A DNA stretch of 64,000 bases from Oceanobacter sp. (GTDB lineage: Bacteria > Pseudomonadota > Gammaproteobacteria > Pseudomonadales > Oceanobacteraceae), in the NCBI GenBank assembly GCA_002733645.1, contig NVWL01000001.1, positions 62,001 through 126,000 on the forward strand, read 5' to 3'. This document shows positions 24,274-32,017 of this stretch, piece after piece. Within the stretch, counting starts at the first letter, position 1. Each line of letters begins with the position of its first letter. The notes under the pieces are model-generated. The model saw nothing but the letters and a program-made list of their open reading frames with translations, was not told the origin of the DNA and did no database searches. The position numbers were made by a program, and so were the translations under genes.

Positions 24274-24301
24274 ACGCGCTCTTACGAAATTAAGAGCGCG
24301 T
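24274..24301. terminator. Hairpin terminator between convergent genes
   Basis: Perfect 11-bp stem ACGCGCTCTTA/TAAGAGCGCGT around a six-base loop. It is located between the small conserved gene (plus) and bamD (minus). The T-runs on either side are weak. Confidence 0.6.
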
Positions 24302-24319
24302 TATATCAGAGATCAGTAA

Positions 24320-25153
24320 TCAGTCGATCAAACCAAAACTGACGATATTCCAAAAACTACGACGATCTACCTGAGCTAAGCCACTGATTTCAAATTTTCC
24401 ATTTTTAAGTTGAGGATGATCTGGATGATTAAGCTTGAGCAGTGCTAAAGATTTTTCGGCTTCTTCGTTCAATTCTAGTAGCTGATATGCTTCGGTCATA
24501 ATGGCCAGCGCATCACCAACCGAGGCGGTTTTCTGGTAATGCACAAGTACTTCTTCACAGCGGTTAGCCGCAGCAAGGTAAGCGTGACGCTTCATGTAGT
24601 ATTTGGCGACGTTGATTTGATACGTCGCCAAGCGCTCTCGCAGATAGACCATGCGCCCGCGGGCATCGGCGTTGTAGGCGCTGTTTGGGAAGCGAGAAAT
24701 CAGTTCGTTGAAGTAACCGAACGAATCTTGCAGTGGGATTGGGTTACGGTAGTCGGTGCCGTCACCAAAGTAACGTTCGACGAAGGCAAAACCGAGTTCG
24801 TACGTTGCTAGGCCACGCATATAGTAGGCGTAGTCTACTTTTGGGTGTTGCGGATGCAGACGGATGAAACGCTCAGCTTTCGCCAATACTGTTTCCATGT
24901 CTGACATTTTGAAATGCACGTAGATCAGCTCGATCTGAGCTTGTTCGGCCAGTTTCCCAAATGGGTATTGGCTCTCTAGACGCTGTAAGCGATCTTGGGC
25001 GACAAGCATGTTGTCGCGTTCGATAGCATCTCGTGCTTCTGAGTAGTATTCCTGCTCGGTCAGTATTTCGTTGGTCGGTTTAGACGAACAAGCACTGAGA
25101 AATACAGCAGTTATAAGGATAAGACTTAGGGACTTTATGGAGTGCATCAACAT
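24320..25153 (-). CDS. bamD: Outer membrane assembly lipoprotein BamD
   Basis: 277 residues. Signal peptide with lipobox LSAC (Cys about residue 22), followed by a helical TPR-type solenoid: YYSEARDAIERDNMLVAQDRL, QYPFGKLAEQAQIELIYVHF, YAYYMRGLATYELGF and KYYMKRHAYLAAANRCEEVL. BamD bridges BamA and BamC/E at the periplasmic face of the outer membrane in beta-barrel insertion. It diverges from rluD, an arrangement conserved in gammaproteobacteria. ATG at 25153 or 25147 are both possible. Confidence 0.96.
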   Translation of the reverse strand: MLMHSIKSLSLILITAVFLSACSSKPTNEILTEQEYYSEARDAIERDNMLVAQDRLQRLESQYPFGKLAEQAQIELIYVHFKMSDMETVLAKAERFIRLHPQHPKVDYAYYMRGLATYELGFAFVERYFGDGTDYRNPIPLQDSFGYFNELISRFPNSAYNADARGRMVYLRERLATYQINVAKYYMKRHAYLAAANRCEEVLVHYQKTASVGDALAIMTEAYQLLELNEEAEKSLALLKLNHPDHPQLKNGKFEISGLAQVDRRSFWNIVSFGLID

Positions 25154-25266
25154 ACATCTATATAATTACGCGAATTCCGTATTAGAACACACCCTGAGCG
25201 CTTCATCATCCTTGCTGAATAGCCAATTGGCTTGCAGAAAGTAGTGCTCTTCATTATTGAGTGAAT

Positions 25267-26235
25267 ATGTCCAATAAGATCAGCGAGACCGTAGAAGTTC
25301 CTTACGAAGAGGGTAATCGCCGCTTTGACCAAGTCGCAGCGAAGCTTTTCCCTGATTATTCCCGTTCGCGTCTGCAGCAGTGGATCAAAGATGGGCAGCT
25401 GACTGTGGATGGTAAAACGATTCGTGGCCGCGATAAATTGGTGGGCGGTGAAACCCTCACCCTAGAAGCCGAGCTAGAAGCGGAGGGCGAGTGGCTGCCA
25501 GAAGATATTCCGCTTGATATTATTTATGAAGACGATGATATTTTGGTGCTCAACAAACCTTCGGGCTTGGTTGTGCATCCTGCGGCGGGCAATTACACCG
25601 GCACCTTGTTAAACGGTTTGCTGTTCCATTGCCCGGATCTTGTTCAAATACCGCGTGCGGGTATTGTCCATCGCTTAGATAAAGACACTACAGGTTTGAT
25701 GGTGGTTGCAAAAACACTGCAAGCGCAAACGAGCTTGGTGGCGCAGTTGCAAGATCGCAGCATGGGTCGTGAGTATGAGGCCGTGCTGCAAGGTCCGATG
25801 ATCAGCGGCGGTACGGTGGATGAGCCTATCTCGCGCCATGGAACTCAGCGTACCAAGATGGCGGTAAACCCGATGGGTAAAGAAGCCATTACTCACTACC
25901 GCATTTTGCACCGTTTTCCGTCGCATACGTATATACGCTGTAAGCTCGAAACCGGCCGTACTCACCAAATTCGTGTGCACATGACGCATATTGGTCATCC
26001 GTTAGTGGGTGATAGAACCTACGCCGCCAGTCAGCGTTTGAAGAAGGGCGTTGGCCCCAAATTACGTGACCTGTTGGGTAAGTTTGATCGCCAGGCATTG
26101 CATGCGAAAGAATTAACCCTTATTCATCCGCGCACTACTGAGACGATGACTTGGGAAGTAGAGCTACCTGATGATTTTGTCGAGCTATTGAATACCATGG
26201 CGGATGATCAGGACGAAAAAGAAGAGCATGATTAA
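25267..26235 (+). CDS. rluD: 23S rRNA pseudouridine synthase D
   Basis: About 322 residues. N-terminal S4 RNA-binding domain (RRFDQVAAKLFPDYSRSRLQQWI) then the RluA-type catalytic domain with HRLDKDTTGLMVVAK carrying the catalytic Asp, and TGRTHQIRVHMTHIGHPLVGD. It modifies uridines in helix 69 of 23S rRNA (1911, 1915, 1917 in E. coli). I prefer the ATG at 25267 to the GTG two codons earlier. The last eight bases overlap pgeF. Confidence 0.96.
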   Translation: MSNKISETVEVPYEEGNRRFDQVAAKLFPDYSRSRLQQWIKDGQLTVDGKTIRGRDKLVGGETLTLEAELEAEGEWLPEDIPLDIIYEDDDILVLNKPSGLVVHPAAGNYTGTLLNGLLFHCPDLVQIPRAGIVHRLDKDTTGLMVVAKTLQAQTSLVAQLQDRSMGREYEAVLQGPMISGGTVDEPISRHGTQRTKMAVNPMGKEAITHYRILHRFPSHTYIRCKLETGRTHQIRVHMTHIGHPLVGDRTYAASQRLKKGVGPKLRDLLGKFDRQALHAKELTLIHPRTTETMTWEVELPDDFVELLNTMADDQDEKEEHD

Positions 26236-26965
26236 GTTAGGTTTGGCGTTAGAGTCGCCTTTGTCTTGGCCACTTCCGGATAACGTCAAGAGCGTTTTCA
26301 GTGGTCGCCAAGGCGGTGTGTCTTTAGCGCCTTACGATAGTTTTAATCTGGGTGACCATGTGGGTGATGATGATCATGCGGTTACTCAAAATCGAGCTTT
26401 GCTGCTTGATGCGCTAAATGGCGCAGAGTCTATTCAATGGTTAAGCCAAGTGCATGGCAATTGCGTGGTTGAGGCTGGCGATGGATCGCAGGTTTTGACT
26501 GCTGACGCCGTCACCACCATCAAAGCTGGGGTGGTGTGTGCCGTGTTAACCGCCGATTGTCTGCCAGTATTGTTTTGCGACAGCGAAGGCAAACGCGTTG
26601 CGGCGGCTCATGCGGGTTGGCGAGGCCTTGCGGATGGTATTCTTCTTAACACGCTTAAATGTTTTGATGATCCCTCAAAAGTAAGTGCCTACTTAGCGCC
26701 AGCCATAGGCCCGACGGCGTTTGAAGTTGGCCCGGAAGTACGAGACGCCTTTGCGTGGGCCGGTGATGATTGTTTTACAGCAGGCCAAGGTGATCGTTTA
26801 TATGCCGATATTTTCAAGCTTGCTCGACTGCAATTAGAGAGTGCCGGAATTGGTGCTGTATATGGCGGTGGTGTGTGTACTGCCTCGGCTCCTGAGCAAT
26901 ATTTTTCCTTCCGTCGTGACGGCGTAACCGGCCGACAAGTCAGCGTGATTTGGAAAACGTGTTAA
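26228..26965 (+). CDS. pgeF: PgeF/YfiH laccase-domain protein
   Basis: 245 residues, multicopper-oxidase-like fold of the DUF152/YfiH family. The metal ligands are visible: His in WLSQVHGN, Cys in LTADCLPVLF and His in AAHAGWRG. The family acts on purine nucleosides and, in E. coli, corrects L-Ser-containing peptidoglycan precursors. The ATG at 26228 sits inside the rluD end after GAAGAG and gives the normal family length. Confidence 0.93.
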   Translation: MIKLGLALESPLSWPLPDNVKSVFSGRQGGVSLAPYDSFNLGDHVGDDDHAVTQNRALLLDALNGAESIQWLSQVHGNCVVEAGDGSQVLTADAVTTIKAGVVCAVLTADCLPVLFCDSEGKRVAAAHAGWRGLADGILLNTLKCFDDPSKVSAYLAPAIGPTAFEVGPEVRDAFAWAGDDCFTAGQGDRLYADIFKLARLQLESAGIGAVYGGGVCTASAPEQYFSFRRDGVTGRQVSVIWKTC

Positions 26966-27331
26966 TCCCATACAAACCTCATGGTAAATGCTTGCCAAAA
27001 AACCTCTGAAAGCCTTGATTTTACAAGGGTTAGGTGGTTCCAACTCGTCGTGTCTGGTGATAGAATGACAGCCGCTTTTGTTAGAGTGATTTGCATCACA
27101 CACCCTGAGTGCTTCCTCTGACATGTATAGCCTCTGGTACGGTTATCCTCCGTACCCGGCACATCCCGGCTTCCTGAACAAGGCAGCGGGAATCTGATGA
27201 TGAACTAAAAGTGACTCATCCAGCCTTACGATCAGCCTTAGTGTGGTATTGCTCTGAATGGTCGTGCACTACTAAATCGCAGATTTATATATTTATTGCT
27301 CAACGGCGAGCACGTTAAAGAGGATAAAACG
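26966..27331 (+). promoter_or_regulatory. Long upstream region of ilvIH
   Basis: 366 bases before the ilvI GTG. A perfect 7-bp stem GGTACGG/CCGTACC (27136-27142/27150-27156) sits inside a possible 24-codon reading frame (27123-27197) that lacks a ribosome-binding site. I see no leucine- or isoleucine-rich attenuator peptide and no recognisable terminator near ilvI, so the control of ilvIH (Lrp or other) cannot be read from the sequence. Confidence 0.35.
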
Positions 27332-29056
27332 GTGGAATTGATTTCCGGCGGCGACATGCTGGTTCGTGCGTTACACGAGTCAGGCGTTGAATATATTTAC
27401 GGATACCCAGGTGGCTCATTGCTGCATGTGTATGACGCAGTGTACCGACAGAGTGCAGTTAAGCACGTGTTAGTACGTCACGAGCAGGCAGCTGCTCACA
27501 TGGCTGACGGCTATGCTCGTGCTACGGGTAAAGCAGGTGTGGTCATGGTGACTTCCGGTCCGGGCGCGACCAATACCATCACGGGTATTGCGACGGCCTT
27601 TACCGACTCTATTCCTATGGTGATTATTACCGGACAGGTAATGAGTCACTTGATCGGCGATGACGCATTCCAAGAAACCGACATGCTCGGTGTCTCGCGT
27701 CCTATCGTAAAGCACAGCTTCAGCGTGACACGCCCTGAAGACATTCCAGACATCGTTGCTAAAGCATTTTACATTGCTAACACCGGTCGTCCGGGGCCTG
27801 TTGTAATCGACATTCCAAAAGACATGACCATGCCGAATGAGCGCTATGAGTATGTCTATCCGAAAAAAGTGAAGCTGCGTTCTTACACGCCGCCTCAGCG
27901 TGGACACTCGGGTCAGATCAAAAAAGCCGTCGAGCTATTATTGGCCGCAAAGCGCCCAGTAATTTATGCCGGTGGTGGTGTGATTATTGACGGCAGTTCT
28001 GACAAATTACGTGCCTTGGTTGATCGCTTAGACTTCCCATGCACCAACACCCTGATGGGCCTAGGCTCTTACCCAGGTACCGGCGAGCGTTCGCTGGGAA
28101 TGTTGGGTATGCACGGTACTTACGAAGCCAACGTCGCGATGCACAACGCGGACGTTATTTTGGCTGTAGGTGCACGCTTTGATGATCGCGTAACCAACGC
28201 AACTAGCAAATTCTGCCCAGACGCCAAGATCATTCACATTGATATTGATCCGTCATCGATTTCTAAAACCATCACCGCTGATGTGCCGATTGTTGGCCCT
28301 GTAGGTGCGGTTCTGGATGAAATGACAGCACTCCTGGATGAAGCAAACGAAGTCCCGGATGCTGAAGCTATTGCCTCTTGGTGGAAACAAATCAACGAAT
28401 GGCGTCAGCGTCATGGTGGTCGTTATGAGAAAAACGAATCACAACTGATGAAACCACAAGAAGTGATTGAAGCCATGTGGGATGCTACCAAAGGCGACGC
28501 CTATGTGACGTCTGATGTTGGCCAGCACCAAATGTTCGCGGCGCAGTACTATAAATTTGATAAGCCAAACCGTTGGATCAACTCAGGTGGCCTAGGCACC
28601 ATGGGCTTTGGTTTCCCTGCGGCCATGGGCATCAAAATGAACTTCCCAGACGAAATGGTGGTATGTGTTACCGGTGAAGGTTCAATCCAGATGAACATTC
28701 AGGAGTTGTCTACTTGCTTGCAGTACGGCATTCCAGTGAAAATTTTGTGTCTGAACAATGGCTCATTGGGCATGGTTCGCCAGTGGCAAGACATGAATTA
28801 CGAAGGTCGTCATTCACATTCCTACATGGAATCCCTGCCTGACTTCGTCAAACTTGTTGAAGCTTATGGCCACGTTGGTATCCGCGTGAAAGGCCGTGAT
28901 GAGTTGCCGCAAGCACTAGAAGACACCTTTGGTAAGTACAATGACCGTCTGGTATTCCTCGACGTTGCCGTCGATGAAACCGAGCACGTGTATCCAATGC
29001 AGGTACCTATGGGCACCATGCGCGATATGTGGTTGAGCAAGACGGAGCGTACGTAA
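27332..29056 (+). CDS. ilvI: Acetolactate synthase III large (catalytic) subunit
   Basis: 574 residues when started at the GTG at 27332, which has AAAGAGGA eight bases upstream and gives the usual IlvI length. ThDP enzyme condensing pyruvate (with pyruvate or 2-ketobutyrate) in branched-chain amino acid synthesis. Domains are PYR ([20 protein letters not shown] with the catalytic Glu), the central FAD-type domain, and PP with the ThDP motif starting [15 protein letters not shown]. The small subunit follows two bases after the stop. Confidence 0.95.
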   Translation: MELISGGDMLVRALHESGVEYIYGYPGGSLLHVYDAVYRQSAVKHVLVRHEQAAAHMADGYARATGKAGVVMVTSGPGATNTITGIATAFTDSIPMVIITGQVMSHLIGDDAFQETDMLGVSRPIVKHSFSVTRPEDIPDIVAKAFYIANTGRPGPVVIDIPKDMTMPNERYEYVYPKKVKLRSYTPPQRGHSGQIKKAVELLLAAKRPVIYAGGGVIIDGSSDKLRALVDRLDFPCTNTLMGLGSYPGTGERSLGMLGMHGTYEANVAMHNADVILAVGARFDDRVTNATSKFCPDAKIIHIDIDPSSISKTITADVPIVGPVGAVLDEMTALLDEANEVPDAEAIASWWKQINEWRQRHGGRYEKNESQLMKPQEVIEAMWDATKGDAYVTSDVGQHQMFAAQYYKFDKPNRWINSGGLGTMGFGFPAAMGIKMNFPDEMVVCVTGEGSIQMNIQELSTCLQYGIPVKILCLNNGSLGMVRQWQDMNYEGRHSHSYMESLPDFVKLVEAYGHVGIRVKGRDELPQALEDTFGKYNDRLVFLDVAVDETEHVYPMQVPMGTMRDMWLSKTERT

Positions 29057-29058
29057 TC

Positions 29059-29550
29059 ATGAGACACATAATTTCAATACTGCTAGAAAACGAACCGGGC
29101 GCACTATCGCGCGTAGTTGGTTTATTTGCTCAGCGTGGCTACAACATCGAAACCCTAACGGTGGCCCCTACGGAAGACGAGACCTTATCTCGCCTAACCA
29201 TGACCACCGATGGCGACGAGCGCAAAATAGAACAGATCACCAAGCACCTCAATCGTTTGATTGAAGTAGTTAAGCTGGTTGATTTGTCTGAAGGTGCGCA
29301 CATTGAACGTGAATTGATGTTGATCAAAGTACGTGCGGTCGGCGCACAGCGTGCAGAAATTAAACGCACAGCTGACATCTTCCGTGGCCAAGTGGTGGAT
29401 GTAAGCGCGAGCGTTTATACCATTCAGCTGACTGGTACGAGCGACAAGCTAGAAGCATTCATCGAAGCGATTGGTGAAAGCTGTGTTCTTGAAACCGTCC
29501 GTACCGGTGTATCTGGTATCGCGCGCGGCGAGAAAGTACTGAGCTTGTAA
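29059..29550 (+). CDS. ilvH: Acetolactate synthase III small (regulatory) subunit
   Basis: 163 residues. N-terminal ACT domain (ISILLENEPGALSRVVGLFA, RGYNIETLTVAPTED) binds valine for feedback inhibition, followed by the C-terminal ALS_ss_C domain (GTSDKLEAFIEAIG). Partner of IlvI. A strong terminator follows, and ilvC does not lie directly downstream as it does in many relatives. Confidence 0.95.
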   Translation: MRHIISILLENEPGALSRVVGLFAQRGYNIETLTVAPTEDETLSRLTMTTDGDERKIEQITKHLNRLIEVVKLVDLSEGAHIERELMLIKVRAVGAQRAEIKRTADIFRGQVVDVSASVYTIQLTGTSDKLEAFIEAIGESCVLETVRTGVSGIARGEKVLSL

Positions 29551-29571
29551 TCACGTCATACTCAGTTTAAG

Positions 29572-29594
29572 AAAGGGCCTTCGGGCCCTTTTTT
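29572..29594 (+). terminator. Rho-independent terminator of ilvIH
   Basis: GGGCC-TTCG-GGCCC hairpin (29575-29588) with a preceding AAA and a following TTTTTT. The UUCG tetraloop makes it very stable. Confidence 0.93.
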
Positions 29595-29663
29595 GTGCGG
29601 TATTGCTTGGTCGATCCCCCTATTTCTAAGGCAGTCAGGTTTTAAGTGGTGTTGTTTGTGCCG

Positions 29664-29864
29664 ATGCAACAAGAGCTGGATTGCATTAACAGCGACGGCC
29701 AAATTCTTGGCAAAATAAGATTTGATGATTCCCAAAAAAGTCATATTTTATACAAGCTTGATGAATCAGTCATGGTAGAAAAATCAGAGATGTCGATGAT
29801 TTTAGAAAGACTTTCTAGTCTTGATTTGGGTAAGTATTCTATTCCTATGCAAGATGATAACTAA
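29664..29864 (+). CDS. Small hypothetical protein
   Basis: 66 residues from the ATG at 29664 (six more codons if the GTG at 29646 is used). No membrane segment, no recognised family. SDGQILGKIRFDDSQKSHIL suggests a small beta-rich fold. Starts poorly supported. It lies in a patch of short accessory genes between ilvH and yjdM. Confidence 0.35.
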   Translation: MQQELDCINSDGQILGKIRFDDSQKSHILYKLDESVMVEKSEMSMILERLSSLDLGKYSIPMQDDN

Positions 29865-29886
29865 GGGCTGTTTAGCTAGGGACGGT

Positions 29887-30306
29887 ATGAATATCGAATA
29901 TAAAATCAATGAGCCGGTAAGCACGGATCAGTTTATAGACTTGCTGAAAACTTCGACTTTAGGAGAGCGTCGCCCAGTCGAAGATAGGCAGTGCCTCGAA
30001 GGGATGCTGTTAAATAGCAACCTTATCGTTAGTGCTTGGCATAATGATCAGCTAGTTGGTATTGCTAGAAGCATTACCGATTTTCATTATGCTTGTTATT
30101 TATCCGACCTAGCTGTGAGCTTAGAACAGCAAAAATCGGGTATAGGAAAACAGCTTCAAATCCTCACACAAGCGCAACTTGGACCTAGATGTAAACTTAT
30201 ACTCATTGCGGCGCCAGCAGCCAATGAGTATTACGAACATATCGGTTTTAACAACAGCCCGCGATGCTGGGTGCTTGAGCGTGATTCGAATATTGGTAGT
30301 TTGTAG
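29887..30306 (+). CDS. GNAT-family N-acetyltransferase
   Basis: 139 residues. ARSITDFHYACYLSDLAVSL, then the acetyl-CoA loop QKSGIGKQLQILTQ and YYEHIGFNNS, give a complete GNAT core. Acceptor unknown. The ATG at 29887 follows a weak AGGGACGG. The gene is a typical accessory cassette and is not related in sequence to the GNAT-like gene at 21367. Confidence 0.78.
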   Translation: MNIEYKINEPVSTDQFIDLLKTSTLGERRPVEDRQCLEGMLLNSNLIVSAWHNDQLVGIARSITDFHYACYLSDLAVSLEQQKSGIGKQLQILTQAQLGPRCKLILIAAPAANEYYEHIGFNNSPRCWVLERDSNIGSL

Positions 30307-30330
30307 TGGCCATTACTGATGGAAGTAGTC

Positions 30331-30537
30331 ATGATTTGGCTCCGCGAAATGAAACATGAAGATAAATCGCAGTTTGTTCAATTCCTAAATGATGAACGCG
30401 TAATCAAATTTTTGTCGTCGAGAATACCGTTTCCTTATACAGAAACCGATGCAGAGTGGTGGGTTACTAGGGGGAGCAAAGATGATGGAATTGTCAGCGC
30501 TATCGAGTGTGACGGATACTTTATAATTGCTAACTAA
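30331..30537 (+). pseudogene. Truncated RimJ-type GNAT acetyltransferase fragment
   Basis: About 68 codons. IWLREMKHEDKSQFVQFLND, LSSRIPFPYTETDAEWWV and VSAIECDGYFI match the N-terminal third of RimJ/RimL-like acetyltransferases. The frame then ends in a stop, and the acetyl-CoA-binding half is absent before yjdM begins at 30565. This looks like a gene remnant rather than a functional protein. Confidence 0.65.
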
Positions 30538-30564
30538 CCTAACTAGAAACAAGGCCAACGTTCG

Positions 30565-30897
30565 ATGTCTCTACCTCCTTGCCCGCAGTGTAAGTCTGCT
30601 TTCGTATATCAAGATCAAGCCAATTTTGTATGCCCTGAATGCGGCCACGAGTGGAATCCTAAAGACAGTGAGGATGACGTTTTTGTCGTGCGTGATTCCA
30701 ACGGTAATCTACTTGAGGTAGGCGATAAAATTACACTGATTAAAGATCTTAAGGTTAAGGGGAGTTCACAGGGTTTGAAGATCGGTGCTAAAACTGAGAT
30801 TCGCCGAATTGTTGAAGGCAAGGATCACGAGCTTGATTGTAAATTCGCCGGTGTGGGCGAATTTATGGTTACGGCTAAGTTTGTGAAAAAAGCCTAG
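30565..30897 (+). CDS. yjdM: YjdM/PhnA-family zinc-ribbon protein
   Basis: 110 residues. N-terminal zinc ribbon (CPQCKSAFVYQD and CPECGHEW) followed by the PhnA C-terminal SH3-like domain (NGNLLEVGDKITLIKDLKVK). Despite the old name PhnA, it is not a phosphonate hydrolase in E. coli; its role is unknown. Convergent with the small membrane gene, only one base apart. Confidence 0.93.
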   Translation: MSLPPCPQCKSAFVYQDQANFVCPECGHEWNPKDSEDDVFVVRDSNGNLLEVGDKITLIKDLKVKGSSQGLKIGAKTEIRRIVEGKDHELDCKFAGVGEFMVTAKFVKKA

Positions 30898-30898
30898 C

Positions 30899-31135
30899 TT
30901 ACTCTCCATCTCTTTCCAAAAACGCCAAGCTCATAAACCCACTGAAGAAGAGTATCGCCATTATTCCAGCCACGTTTTCGACGGCTAGCATCAGCACCCC
31001 GCTAATTATCCAGCCCGTTTTAACTTGCTCTAGTCGCCTCCGATATAGATTTGTTTTGGTCCATTGAATATCGGGGTTTTGTTCGGACAGTCCGTAAAAT
31101 TTACGAATTTTTGTGAGGATATTAAGCGGCGGCAT
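30899..31135 (-). CDS. Small membrane protein of unknown function
   Basis: 78 residues. A basic N-terminal half (NLYRRRLEQVKTGW) precedes two hydrophobic stretches (IISGVLMLAVENVAG and MAILFFSGFMSLAF), so one or two membrane passes. No family recognised. Ends directly against yjdM on the other strand. Confidence 0.55.
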   Translation of the reverse strand: MPPLNILTKIRKFYGLSEQNPDIQWTKTNLYRRRLEQVKTGWIISGVLMLAVENVAGIMAILFFSGFMSLAFLERDGE

Positions 31136-31299
31136 GGCTGTCTCCCGTTGGCTGTTATGTTTAGCCTAGGCTACAGATGTATGGATTTTACAGTGGTTTG
31201 TGTTTTAGGAGCGATTTGTTCTATGCAGTAGGAAAGCTTATACGCCCTGCTTCTGAACCAAAGCAGGGCGTAGTGTCGTCTGTGTCTATATGACCCCAG

Positions 31300-31947
31300 T
31301 CACACCCGGTAGGTGGTTTTCGTCATCACTTTCGACAGCGCCGCCATGCCGAATTTAATTGGCAGGGGAAAGCGCACGCCGCCCGCTTCTATGGCGGTGC
31401 TGGCGTGTTTTGATTCGTCTTCGAGCATCTTCAGTAATACAGCTTTGCTTTTCTCATCTTGAGAAGGCAGCTTGCTCATATGGTCAGTCAGGTGCTTACA
31501 CACTTGCTCTTCCGTCGCGGCGACAAAACCAAGGCTAACGCGATCGCTGACTTTTCCCGCAACAGCACCAATGCCAAATGACAGGCCATAAAATAGAGGA
31601 TTTAGGCGGCTGGTGTGGCTGCCGAGGTCTTTGATGCGTTCTTCGCACCACACAAGGTGATCGATTTCTTCATTGGCGGCTTCTTCCATGGCGTCTCGCA
31701 CTTCAGGCAGTTTGGCGGTTAGTGCTTGGCCTTGGTATAGGGCTTGTGCACAGACTTCGCCTGTGTGATTGATGCGCATAAGTCCTGCGGCGTGTTTACG
31801 CTCTTCGTCGGTCATTTCGCTGTAGTCACGACCGCTGGCTGGCGTGCCGCGCTCTGCGGTGGCTGCGCCCGGTACAAGCGTACGTAGCGCTTGGTCGGCA
31901 TTACTGATGAGCTTATCGAATAGGGAGTATCGGCGCGGTGCAGTCAT
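31300..31947 (-). CDS. coq7: Demethoxyubiquinone hydroxylase Coq7
   Basis: 215 residues from the ATG at 31947; an in-frame ATG lies four codons upstream. Carboxylate-bridged di-iron enzyme that performs the last ring hydroxylation in ubiquinone synthesis. The ligands are visible as [22 protein letters not shown]-type [20 protein letters not shown] and DESKHAS. The C-terminus MTKTTYRV is typical. It lies downstream of the RetS-like gene on the same strand. Confidence 0.95.
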   Translation of the reverse strand: MTAPRRYSLFDKLISNADQALRTLVPGAATAERGTPASGRDYSEMTDEERKHAAGLMRINHTGEVCAQALYQGQALTAKLPEVRDAMEEAANEEIDHLVWCEERIKDLGSHTSRLNPLFYGLSFGIGAVAGKVSDRVSLGFVAATEEQVCKHLTDHMSKLPSQDEKSKAVLLKMLEDESKHASTAIEAGGVRFPLPIKFGMAALSKVMTKTTYRV

Positions 31948-32017
31948 TGGGTAAACCATATATTTGCTGACAGTGGGTTCATTTTACGTGATTACGCCGG
32001 TCAATGCATGATCCGTA

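Noticed and set aside
27123-27197. 24-codon leader peptide gene for ilvIH
   Set aside because: No ribosome-binding site, no run of Leu/Ile/Val codons and no terminator/antiterminator pair; not listed as a gene.
27470-27907. 145-codon open frame opposite ilvI
   Set aside because: Antisense shadow inside a highly conserved gene; no start signal.
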